DNA from: Candidatus Zixiibacteriota bacterium
GTDB taxonomy: Bacteria > Zixibacteria > MSB-5A5 > DG-27
NCBI GenBank assembly: GCA_030605835.1
Contig: JAUWHO010000023.1
Location: forward strand, 62,001-126,000
Length of the DNA stretch: 64,000 bases
Reading direction: 5' to 3'
The notes below the pieces were generated by a model. That model did not search any database. It saw only the letters and a program-made list of their open reading frames with translations, and was not told the origin of the DNA. The position numbers and the translations under genes are program-made. Shown piece after piece: positions 47,885 through 56,388 of this stretch. Within the stretch, counting starts at the first letter, position 1, and the number at the start of each line of letters is the position of its first letter.

Positions 47885-48859
47885 TCAATCCAGAAATCCA
47901 TTCTCCCTCATCCAGTCATCGTTATAAAATTTCGACAGATAGCGGTTGCCGGAGTCGGGGAGGATGGTGACTACCTTCTTGCCCGGCCCACCGTCTTTGG
48001 CGACTTTCAAGGAGACTAAAACCGCGGCGCCAGATGAGCCTCCGCAGAATAGGCCCTCCTCTCTCGCCAATCTTCTCGCCATCAGAAAGCACTCTTTGTC
48101 CGTAACCCTATACATATCGTCCACCACGGAGAAGTCCATAGCATCGGCGAGGACATCCTGCCCAATCCCCTCCACCTTGTAAACATGAGGTTCAGTCAAC
48201 TTGCCGGATTTAAAATAATCGTAAAATATTGAACCGACCGGGTCAACAGCGATGGCTTTCAGATGCGGGATTTTCTCCTTCAGATATTTTGCCGTTCCAG
48301 AGAAGGTCCCTCCAGTGCCGATTCCGGCGACGAAATAATCGATCTGGCCATCCATCTGGTCGTAAATCTCGGGGCCGGTGGTCTTGTAATGACATTCGAT
48401 GTTCTCAGGATTGCCGTATTGGTCCATATGGAATGCGTTTGGAGTCTCCCGGGCGATGTTTTTGGCTACCTCGTAATAGGACTCTGGAGAGTCGTGGGGA
48501 ACATCCGTGGGGGTGACGACTACCTCGGCACCGAGGGCTTTCAGGCAATCTATCTTCTCCTGGCTCATCTTGTCCGGGATGGTGAAGATAGCTCTGTAAC
48601 CCTTAAGGGCGGCCACCATGGTGGCTGCCACACCGGTGTTGCCGGAGGTGTTTTCGACGATGGTGCCACCGGGCTTGAGCTGTCCTGCCTTTTCAGCTTC
48701 TTCAATGATGTAGAGAGCGATGCGGTCTTTCACCGAGCTGCCAGGGTTGAGGAACTCCAGTTTGGCATAGATTTCGGCGCTGTCTTGATCAAGCAGGTTG
48801 TTCAGCTTAACCATTGGAGTGTTGCCGATGGTCTCTAAAATGCTCGCTCCTACATCCAT
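47885..48859 (-). CDS. Cysteine synthase/cystathionine beta-synthase-like PLP enzyme
   Basis: ILETIGNTPMVKLNNL, KLEFLNPGSSVKDRIAL, VENTSGNTGVAATM, VAGIGTGGTFSG, GGSSGAA, ILPDSGNRYLSKFYND. Confidence 0.93.
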   Translation of the reverse strand: MDVGASILETIGNTPMVKLNNLLDQDSAEIYAKLEFLNPGSSVKDRIALYIIEEAEKAGQLKPGGTIVENTSGNTGVAATMVAALKGYRAIFTIPDKMSQEKIDCLKALGAEVVVTPTDVPHDSPESYYEVAKNIARETPNAFHMDQYGNPENIECHYKTTGPEIYDQMDGQIDYFVAGIGTGGTFSGTAKYLKEKIPHLKAIAVDPVGSIFYDYFKSGKLTEPHVYKVEGIGQDVLADAMDFSVVDDMYRVTDKECFLMARRLAREEGLFCGGSSGAAVLVSLKVAKDGGPGKKVVTILPDSGNRYLSKFYNDDWMRENGFLD

Positions 48860-48953
48860 TTCTCTCCCCACAAGGTGAAAAACTGGAATTCCTATAACTT
48901 GATGAAATATAATAAAATCCACGCCCAAACGCAAAGCAAATATGACTTCTTTT

Positions 48954-50231
48954 TCAACGGGAGGCGGGTCCACCAAAGAGGCCAATATCGGAGCGGGTGC
49001 CGTCGGGATCGGTCAGAAGGGTGTCGCCGTTGTCTATGAGGGGGGAGTCTTCTGGCAGGCGAAAATCGCTTGGGCCGAGAAACTGGGGGTCGATGGAAAC
49101 GTTACCATATCTACCGGTCAAATCCGACATATCACGATACTGGCCGTCGATATTCCCCCAGACATCGTTAAACATAATCGGGAATTTGAGGCTGTCGCCA
49201 TTCATCCACACCCCCACGCAAGGACAAACCCACTCTTTCCGCCAGCCGTTTTCGACAATGATATTGTTGACCGCCTGACCGTGAGCCTCATCCGACCAGA
49301 CCGCAAAACCGCAGTTGCCGTTACGGGCGATGACGTTATTTGAAGCTTCCATATAAGAGGTGCCGGTGGCGATTATTCCCCAGCCGAGATTTTCGAAGAC
49401 AGCGTTGTTGCGCACCACCGCTCTGGAATCGCCGAAGCTGCCAATCCCCTTCCAGTAGCCTGAGATTCGATTGCGATAGACAGTTGCGACCGCATCCCAG
49501 GTGATGCCGATTCCGGCGCCACGTCCCTTGTCGATGATGTTATCTGCAATGTAGGCGGTGGCGCCACGATAGAGAGCGACGCCGTCCCAACCGTTGTTTA
49601 TGATTTCATTGCCGATGATGAAAAGCTCCGAATTTTCACGACCGAAAACGCCTCCGATCCCCACAACGACCTCCTCCGCTCTGTCCGTGTTGTCAGCAAT
49701 TCGGACGTCTTTAACCGTGACCGTGGAATACTTGGCGACAATTCCAGCATCGGTGGCCATGCCGTCGTGATCACGTTTCCCGCCGGTGATGGTCAATCTT
49801 GTGATGAGCGAGCCACGGCTGTTTTCGAAGAGGACTCCATAGCCAGCCTTGGTTACCAAGATAGTGCTGTCTTTACCGCTGCCGATAATGGTGAGCGCTT
49901 TGTCCTTGATCAAAAAGCCTCGAGAAGCTTCAACCTTGGTCTTATGCTCCTGGCAATTGCCGCAAAGCTCCTCGATGTAGGGAGCAGGAGTAGCTTCGTA
50001 AGTGCCGGGGGCTATGAAAATGGTGTCGCCATCTGAGGCATTGTCAAATGCGAATTGCAGGTCTCGGATAGGATTGCCTTTGTTTCCAGAACCTGTTTGA
50101 CTGCCCTGTAAGTTGTCCACGTAGAGGGTCTCGGAGAAGAGTGTTGAGGCGATCAAAATACTTACGAAGGCTAGCAGGGCTGGGATTGAGCAAGTCAGGG
50201 GTGCTATAAGAAAGCGCTTTCGAGACATCAA
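48954..50231 (-). CDS. Secreted right-handed parallel beta-helix protein
   Basis: Signal peptide; DLQFAFDNASDGDTIFIAPGTYEATPAPYIEEL; repeated VRNNAVFENLGWGIIATGTSYMEASNNVIARNG. Confidence 0.85.
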   Translation of the reverse strand: MMSRKRFLIAPLTCSIPALLAFVSILIASTLFSETLYVDNLQGSQTGSGNKGNPIRDLQFAFDNASDGDTIFIAPGTYEATPAPYIEELCGNCQEHKTKVEASRGFLIKDKALTIIGSGKDSTILVTKAGYGVLFENSRGSLITRLTITGGKRDHDGMATDAGIVAKYSTVTVKDVRIADNTDRAEEVVVGIGGVFGRENSELFIIGNEIINNGWDGVALYRGATAYIADNIIDKGRGAGIGITWDAVATVYRNRISGYWKGIGSFGDSRAVVRNNAVFENLGWGIIATGTSYMEASNNVIARNGNCGFAVWSDEAHGQAVNNIIVENGWRKEWVCPCVGVWMNGDSLKFPIMFNDVWGNIDGQYRDMSDLTGRYGNVSIDPQFLGPSDFRLPEDSPLIDNGDTLLTDPDGTRSDIGLFGGPASR

Positions 50232-50915
50232 CTACCTTTCTACGAATTCTCTAGCTTTGCCGTTCCTTCCTTGAAGCGCGTCGAATTCCTTCTCTATCTT
50301 GTTCATTCCCATGTCAATCAAGTGGAATTGAACTGTGAGTTCACCTTCTAAGACGCTGTGCGTCTTAAATTGCAGTATGACGTAGATTGGTCTTTTTTCC
50401 TTAGGCTGGAAAACGGAGAGATCTATGTCACCTTCCCAATCAAGGTCCCAAAAGAACCGGGCTTTCTCGTCTGAGAGTCTGAAACGCTTCTCATAACCGA
50501 GCGAGTCTGCCCATTGGAAGTTGAACCTCGGGTCACGTTTTGTCCTGATGTGGAGACGTTCGTAGTCTTGCAGGTCTATCGTGTCAATCACTATGTCAGC
50601 GATTGTTGACACATACTCCTTTCTATTCTCGATTAGGAGTTCCAACAATACGTAGGAGTAAATCCCATGTTCATCTATCCATTCCTGGTAGATGACACGT
50701 TGCCCATTCTCGGCCAACTTGTCTGTAGCATACTGAAACCACAGGGACCTCTCCACGCAAACGTCAAAGGTAGGCTTGCTTTTCTGGCAAATGCCCGCTA
50801 TCAGAGTGTAAATCAACAGTCCGAGCACCACGATCCCTTGCACGCTCAGCAGTGCCCTCACATATGGACACTTTACTATGTTTTTTTCTAGCCATAGACC
50901 AACTTTATTTTTCAT
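50232..50915 (-). CDS. Hypothetical protein with N-terminal transmembrane segment
   Basis: ORF from MKNKVGLWLEKN; TM VQGIVVLGLLIYTLIAGI; 1-nt from downstream gene. Confidence 0.6.
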   Translation of the reverse strand: MKNKVGLWLEKNIVKCPYVRALLSVQGIVVLGLLIYTLIAGICQKSKPTFDVCVERSLWFQYATDKLAENGQRVIYQEWIDEHGIYSYVLLELLIENRKEYVSTIADIVIDTIDLQDYERLHIRTKRDPRFNFQWADSLGYEKRFRLSDEKARFFWDLDWEGDIDLSVFQPKEKRPIYVILQFKTHSVLEGELTVQFHLIDMGMNKIEKEFDALQGRNGKAREFVER

Positions 50916-50936
50916 TTTGGGCCGCGCCAGTTTCCA

Positions 50937-50964
50937 GGGTAGCCCAGTGGCCTCCGCCACTGGG
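50937..50964 (+). repeat. REP-like element G1
   Basis: GGGTAG-CCCAGTGGC-CTCC-GCCACTGGG. Confidence 0.7.
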
Positions 50965-51014
50965 ATTCTTGAGAAAATAAACGCCACTCGCGGCTCAAAT
51001 CAAGCCAAATCTCC

Positions 51015-51040
51015 CTCGGGGCAGAGGCCCCGAGCTATCC
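51015..51040 (-). repeat. REP-like element G2
   Basis: CTCGGGGC-AGAG-GCCCCGAG-CTATCC. Confidence 0.65.
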
Positions 51041-51082
51041 GCAGCTGCCTATTGGATAGAAAGCCTTGCAATCGACATCCGA

Positions 51083-51847
51083 TTGGATAAATTGTCAGAA
51101 ATGCAAAACGGAGGTGAAAAGGCAGTCTTTTTTTTCGCAGACGCCCATTTGGATGCTCACTCCAAGGAGAAGGAAGAGGAGAAAAGGAGGAAGCTCTTCC
51201 CCTTCCTTAAGATGGTAAAGGATGAAGGGAGTCATCTCTACATCGTCGGGGATTTATTTGACTTCTGGTTTGAGTATCGGGGCGGTTATCCAAGGAGAGA
51301 CCCGGAGGTCTTGGATGCTTTGCAAGAGGTCACTGACTCGGGGGTGGAGACGACTCTGCTGGGCGGAAATCACGATTGGTGGGCAGGAGAATCTTTTACA
51401 AATCTAACCGGAGTCAAAGTCGCAAAAACCGATTTGGTGGTTCATCACTTCGGCAAGAAGATTTTCATCACCCACGGGGATGGCTTAGCCAAAAAGGACT
51501 GGGGTTATCGGCTCTTGAGAAGAATCTTTCGCAATCCAGTCAATATCTTCCTTTACGGACTGATTCCGCCGGTAATAGGAATTCCTCTGGCGAAAGCCGT
51601 ATCCGGGAAAAGCCGGGAATATACCGACAACCGTGATCTTTCCTACCTGAAAGACTATGAGGAGTTCGCAGAGAAGATGATAGAATCCGGTTATGATGCC
51701 GTCGTCATCGCCCACACCCACAGACCGATTTTGAAGGAGATTGGCAAGGGAGTTTATCTCAATTGCGGGAACTGGATGTATAGCTTCAGCTATGGTAAGT
51801 TGGACGAGAATGGATTCTCACTGAAATTCATAGGAGATAGGGATTAG
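51083..51847 (+). CDS. lpxH: UDP-2,3-diacylglucosamine diphosphatase-like metallophosphoesterase
   Basis: FFFADAHLDAH, LYIVGDLFDFWFEYRGGYP, LLGGNHDWW, FITHGDGL, VVIAHTHRP, YLNCGNWM. Confidence 0.85.
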   Translation: MDKLSEMQNGGEKAVFFFADAHLDAHSKEKEEEKRRKLFPFLKMVKDEGSHLYIVGDLFDFWFEYRGGYPRRDPEVLDALQEVTDSGVETTLLGGNHDWWAGESFTNLTGVKVAKTDLVVHHFGKKIFITHGDGLAKKDWGYRLLRRIFRNPVNIFLYGLIPPVIGIPLAKAVSGKSREYTDNRDLSYLKDYEEFAEKMIESGYDAVVIAHTHRPILKEIGKGVYLNCGNWMYSFSYGKLDENGFSLKFIGDRD

Positions 51848-51943
51848 GAGATAGGATACAGGGAACTCACTCACGCTGTAAAGAGGGCTTGTTCCCCTCC
51901 ATCTTCTCTTGACAGTTGCTGGAAGTTCAGATTACTTAGCGCC

Positions 51944-52570
51944 ATGGTAGTGATTGGCATTGCAGGAGGGATAGCCACCGGGAAGACCGAGGTGGCGAAG
52001 TTGTTTGCTAACAGAGGTGCAATCATCATCTCTGGGGACGAGCTGGGGAGAGAGGTGGTCGAGGAGAATCTCCAGGTCTTAAAAGAGCTTGTGGAGGCTT
52101 TTTCAGAGGAAATCCTGAATGAAAAGGGGGAGCTAAATCGGCGGAAGTTAGCTCAGCTGGCCTTTCATCACCCGACTAGCAAACAGAAGTTAAATGAGAT
52201 AATTCACCCTCATCTGTTGGAGAAACTGAAAGGAAGGCTCACTCGACTCAGGAAGAAAGAAGGAGAGAAATTAGTCGTCGTGGATGCCGCCCTGATCCCG
52301 GATTGGGGAATCAAGGATTGGCTCGATTACCTGGTGATAGTCGATTGCACCTACGAGAATCAACTGCAGAGACTCAAAGAGAGAGGTCTGTCTGAAAAGG
52401 AAGCGAAAGACCGGATTGTCTCTCAGCTATCCTCAGAGAGGAAAAGGGAGTCCGCTGACTATCTCATCGAAAATAATGGAACCTTAGAGGAGCTCCGCCA
52501 GGAATCGGAGAAACTGTATCTCCTTATTCAAGAGAGATTTTCAAAAACTGGTGTTGACAAAGTAGAATAG
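51944..52570 (+). CDS. coaE: Dephospho-CoA kinase
   Basis: VIGIAGGIATGKTEVAKLFANRGAIIISGDELGREV, IIHPHLLEKL, VVDAALIPDWG. Confidence 0.93.
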   Translation: MVVIGIAGGIATGKTEVAKLFANRGAIIISGDELGREVVEENLQVLKELVEAFSEEILNEKGELNRRKLAQLAFHHPTSKQKLNEIIHPHLLEKLKGRLTRLRKKEGEKLVVVDAALIPDWGIKDWLDYLVIVDCTYENQLQRLKERGLSEKEAKDRIVSQLSSERKRESADYLIENNGTLEELRQESEKLYLLIQERFSKTGVDKVE

Positions 52571-52582
52571 ACAGTTTAATAT
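52554..52582 (+). promoter_or_regulatory. Candidate sigma-70 promoter for transketolase gene
   Basis: TTGACA-N17-TAATAT overlapping the coaE 3' end. Confidence 0.5.
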
Positions 52583-52642
52583 AACAATGTTAAAAATTTC
52601 ACAAGAGGATGACTAACGTCTTCTTGGATACCGGAGAATGAT

Positions 52643-54661
52643 ATGCCCATCGTAGATTCAAAAACCGGCAAGATCAGAAAAAATTATACCGCAGAAGAGA
52701 TCGCCGAAAAGGCTCAACTGTTGCGCGGTTACAACCTCGTCTGTCTGGCGGCAGCCGGCTCTGGACACGCTGGCGGCACCCTCTCCGTAATGGATATCGC
52801 CACCGCCTTATATCTTCACGTCGCCAACCACGATCCGGAAGACCCCTCCTGGGAAGACCGCGATCGAATAATCTGGTCCACCGGTCACAAGGCTCCAACT
52901 CTCTATCTCTGTCTGGGAGCCAGCGGCTATTTCGATATTGACGATGTAGCCCGGCTGCGCAAGCTCTATGCTCCATATCAGGGTCATCCTCACTGGCTGA
53001 AACTGCCGGGGGTGGAAGCCTCCACCGGCTCTCTGGGACAGGGGCTTTCGATTGCGGTCGGCATTGCCCAGGCCGCCAAACTGAAGGACAAAGCCTATCA
53101 CGTGTACTCCTTGAACGGCGACGGGGAGCTCCAGGAGGGGCAGATCTGGGAGGCGATAATGGAGGCGGGCCATTTCAAGCTGGACAATCTGACCTCTATT
53201 GTCGATAAGAATCGCCTCCAGATAGACGGCTGGGTAGAAGAGGTGATGAACATCGATCCCCTGGTGGACAAATTCAAAAGCTTCAACTGGGAAGTGATAG
53301 AGATCGACGGCCACAACATACAAGAGATTCTGGAAGCCTTCGAAAAGGCGAAAGACAGCAAGGGGAAACCTACCGCCATAATCGCCCACACTATTAAAGG
53401 TAAGGGAGTCGATTTCATGGAGAATGTGGCCGGCTGGCACGGAAAGTCTCCCAACGTTGAAGAGATGTGGGAAGGGTTGAAGCAGTTGAAGCTGGACAAG
53501 ACGGTGCCGGTCGAAGCCCTCTTCCAGCGAGCCAACAAATATCAGGAAGAGGCCACTGCCAAACTGCAAGCCAAAATCCCCAAGTTCAGTCGGGACTACT
53601 TCTGGAACAAAGGGGAGCGGATGAAGGTGGATATGGCTCCCACTCGCAAGGGCTTCGGCGGAGCCTTAAGCGAGGTCGGGGACGACCCCCGAATAGTCTG
53701 CTACGGAGCCGACATTTCCGATTCCATCACCATCAGTGACTTCTACAAAAAGCATCCCGAGAGGAAACCTCGCTTCATAAGCATGGGGATTGCGGAACAG
53801 AGCATGACCGGCGCCGCCGCGGGGTTGGCCAAGGAGGGTTTCCTGCCGGTGATCGGGACCTACGGTGTTTTCGCCTCCGGGAGGAATCTGGACCAGTTGA
53901 GAACCACCGTCTGTTACGGTGAGTTCAACGTCTTCGTCGCCGGGGCCCACGGTGGGGTATCGGTGGGACCGGATGGAGCCACCCATCAGGCCTTAGAGGA
54001 GCTATTCCAGATGTGCGGCCTGCCCAATATGCGGGTCATCGTGCCCTGCGATATCATCGAGACCAATCGTGCCACCAAGTATGCTCTCTTCGAGATAAAC
54101 GGTCCGAAATATGTCCGCTTTGCAAGAGAGGCCACCCCCATTATCACCACGGAGGAGACCCCTTTCGTCTTCGGAAAAGCTAACGTCATCCGCTACCGTG
54201 GGGAGCAGGACAGATTCATTGAGGCCTTCGAGACGACGTTGGCCTCTGAATATGGGAGTGAAAACGAGGACCTCTCGATCGTCGCCTGTGGACCTTCGGT
54301 GCCGGAGGCGATGCGCGCCGCCTATATCTTGAAAGAGGATTTCGGAATCGAGACCCGGGTTTTGAACCTCCACACCGTAAAGCCCCTGGATAACGACGCT
54401 ATCGCTAAAGCCGCATCCGAGACCGGCATCGTGGTGAGCGCCGAAGAACACCAGGTGGGAGGGTTGGGGAACAGGGTGGCGGCGGCTTTCGCCAGCTCCA
54501 GGGAGCTTTCCGGAAAACCGTGTCTTTTCGATATGATCGGAGTGCAGGATCGCTTCGGGGAATCCGGCAAGCCCTGGGAGCTGATCTATGAGTTCGAGGT
54601 CTCGGCCGAACACATCGCCGCCAAGGCCAAGGAGCTTTACGATCTGAGAAAGAAGAGTTGA
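52643..54661 (+). CDS. tkt: Transketolase
   Basis: SGHAGGTLSVMDIATALYLHV, GSLGQGLSIAVGIAQAAKL, LNGDGELQEGQIWEA, SMGIAEQSMTGAAAGLAKEGFLPV. Confidence 0.95.
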   Translation: MPIVDSKTGKIRKNYTAEEIAEKAQLLRGYNLVCLAAAGSGHAGGTLSVMDIATALYLHVANHDPEDPSWEDRDRIIWSTGHKAPTLYLCLGASGYFDIDDVARLRKLYAPYQGHPHWLKLPGVEASTGSLGQGLSIAVGIAQAAKLKDKAYHVYSLNGDGELQEGQIWEAIMEAGHFKLDNLTSIVDKNRLQIDGWVEEVMNIDPLVDKFKSFNWEVIEIDGHNIQEILEAFEKAKDSKGKPTAIIAHTIKGKGVDFMENVAGWHGKSPNVEEMWEGLKQLKLDKTVPVEALFQRANKYQEEATAKLQAKIPKFSRDYFWNKGERMKVDMAPTRKGFGGALSEVGDDPRIVCYGADISDSITISDFYKKHPERKPRFISMGIAEQSMTGAAAGLAKEGFLPVIGTYGVFASGRNLDQLRTTVCYGEFNVFVAGAHGGVSVGPDGATHQALEELFQMCGLPNMRVIVPCDIIETNRATKYALFEINGPKYVRFAREATPIITTEETPFVFGKANVIRYRGEQDRFIEAFETTLASEYGSENEDLSIVACGPSVPEAMRAAYILKEDFGIETRVLNLHTVKPLDNDAIAKAASETGIVVSAEEHQVGGLGNRVAAAFASSRELSGKPCLFDMIGVQDRFGESGKPWELIYEFEVSAEHIAAKAKELYDLRKKS

Positions 54662-54748
54662 ATTCAATTCGACGATGGTCCAGGCTTTTCGCGGACTCTA
54701 TCTGATAAGGCTTCAGCATTGAATTGATTAAGCTTGTTCGGAGGATAA

Positions 54749-55915
54749 ATGAGATTAGCTAATAGAATGTCCCGTCTGGGCACCGAGACCGCCTTTGTGG
54801 TTTTAGCCAAAGCGAAGGCCCTGGAAGCCAAGGGAAAAGAGATAATCCATCTGGAGATCGGGGAGCCGGATTTCGACACTCCAAGGAACATTGTGGATGC
54901 CGCCATAGAGGCTTTAAACCAGGGGTGGACTCATTATGGTCCCTCCGCCGGTTTGCCGGAGTTCCAGGATGTGATCGCCGAAGAGGTCTCCAAATCCCGA
55001 GGCATCGAGGTCAAGCCCGCTGAGGTCGTGGTCACCCCCGGGGGTAAACCGATAATGTTTTTCTCGATACTGGCGCTGGTGAATGAAGGGGAGGAGGTTA
55101 TCTATCCCAACCCCGGTTTCCCCATTTACGAGTCGGTGATAAATCTCGTCGGCGCCAAAGCAGTGCCGATAGAGCTGCGGGAGAAGAACGAGTTTCGTCT
55201 GGATGTGGGGGAGCTAAAGAGACTCATCACCAAGCGCACCAGGATGATGATAATCAACTCCCCCGCCAACCCCACCGGGGGGGTTCTGACTGAGGAGGAT
55301 TTGAGGGTGATTGCTGAGCTGGCGGTGGAAAATGACACATACGTGCTCTCAGACGAGATTTATTCTCGCATAATCTTCGAGGGGAAACACCACAGCATAA
55401 GCGTATTCCCGGGGATGCGGGAGAGGACTATCATCCTGGATGGCTTCTCAAAAACTTACGCCATGACCGGTTGGAGGTTGGGGTACGGGGTGATGCCGGA
55501 GAAGCTGGCGGAGCAAGTTGCCAAGCTGCAGACCAACGCCAACTCCTGCACTGCCTCCTTCCCTCAGCGGGCCGGGATTGTGGGGCTCACCGGGCCTCAA
55601 GGGGAGGTCGAAAGGATGGTGGCGGAGTTCAAAAGGAGAATAGACGTCATGGTGGAGGGATTGAACCGCATCGAAGGTTTCAAGTGTCTCCTTCCCAGGG
55701 GAGCATTTTATGTCTTTCCCAATGTGAAGGCCTTGGGTTGGAAATCGCTCAAGCTAGAAGATTATTTTCTCAACGAGGCCGGAGTGGCAATGCTCTCCGG
55801 GACCTCCTTCGGGGCTTTCGGTGAGGGGTATATGCGCCTATCTTGTGCCAACTCGGTGGAGAATATCAAGGAGGCCCTGGGGAGAATTGAGGAGGCGGTC
55901 CAGAAGATTGGATAG
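54749..55915 (+). CDS. Class I/II pyridoxal-phosphate aminotransferase
   Basis: EIGEPDFDTPRNIVDAAIEAL, NSPANPTGGVLT, LDGFSKTYAMTGWRLGY. Confidence 0.95.
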   Translation: MRLANRMSRLGTETAFVVLAKAKALEAKGKEIIHLEIGEPDFDTPRNIVDAAIEALNQGWTHYGPSAGLPEFQDVIAEEVSKSRGIEVKPAEVVVTPGGKPIMFFSILALVNEGEEVIYPNPGFPIYESVINLVGAKAVPIELREKNEFRLDVGELKRLITKRTRMMIINSPANPTGGVLTEEDLRVIAELAVENDTYVLSDEIYSRIIFEGKHHSISVFPGMRERTIILDGFSKTYAMTGWRLGYGVMPEKLAEQVAKLQTNANSCTASFPQRAGIVGLTGPQGEVERMVAEFKRRIDVMVEGLNRIEGFKCLLPRGAFYVFPNVKALGWKSLKLEDYFLNEAGVAMLSGTSFGAFGEGYMRLSCANSVENIKEALGRIEEAVQKIG

Positions 55916-55953
55916 CGCTCCGGAAAGAAAATGAAAAAATGTCAACTTTTTTA

Positions 55954-55982
55954 TTGACAGCGAGAAAAAGGGTAGCTATTAT
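55954..55982 (+). promoter_or_regulatory. Sigma-70-type promoter with long downstream leader
   Basis: TTGACA-N17-TATTAT; about 400 nt before the TonB receptor start. Confidence 0.6.
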
Positions 55983-56388
55983 TGATCCGAGTTGTTTCGG
56001 CAAGAGGACTATCTAGATTAAGGAGGAACAATAGCCGATACTTGTTAAAACTTTCCCTTTAAACGCTAAGACTCATCAGAGAGCACTGTCCGGCTACACA
56101 ACTGCGCTCAGTTTTCTTACCGGCAAAAGGGAGTGTCGCTCCTGCAGGACGATGGGAGATAATAAAAGGACAGACAGCCATTTTCGAGAAAACCTGTTAA
56201 AATTATGAACAAGTTTTCCGATAATAAAGCATAACGAAGAACAGTCGATTGCATGCTGCAACAGGATGCAATCCAGAGGAAAGTGAGAATAGACTACTAC
56301 AGTAGATAAAATTGAAAGTTCCGAAGGAGGTGAAGCTAAGCAGGAATTAACCAAAACCCTAACTGTTCTGTTAAGGAGGGAAATAGTC

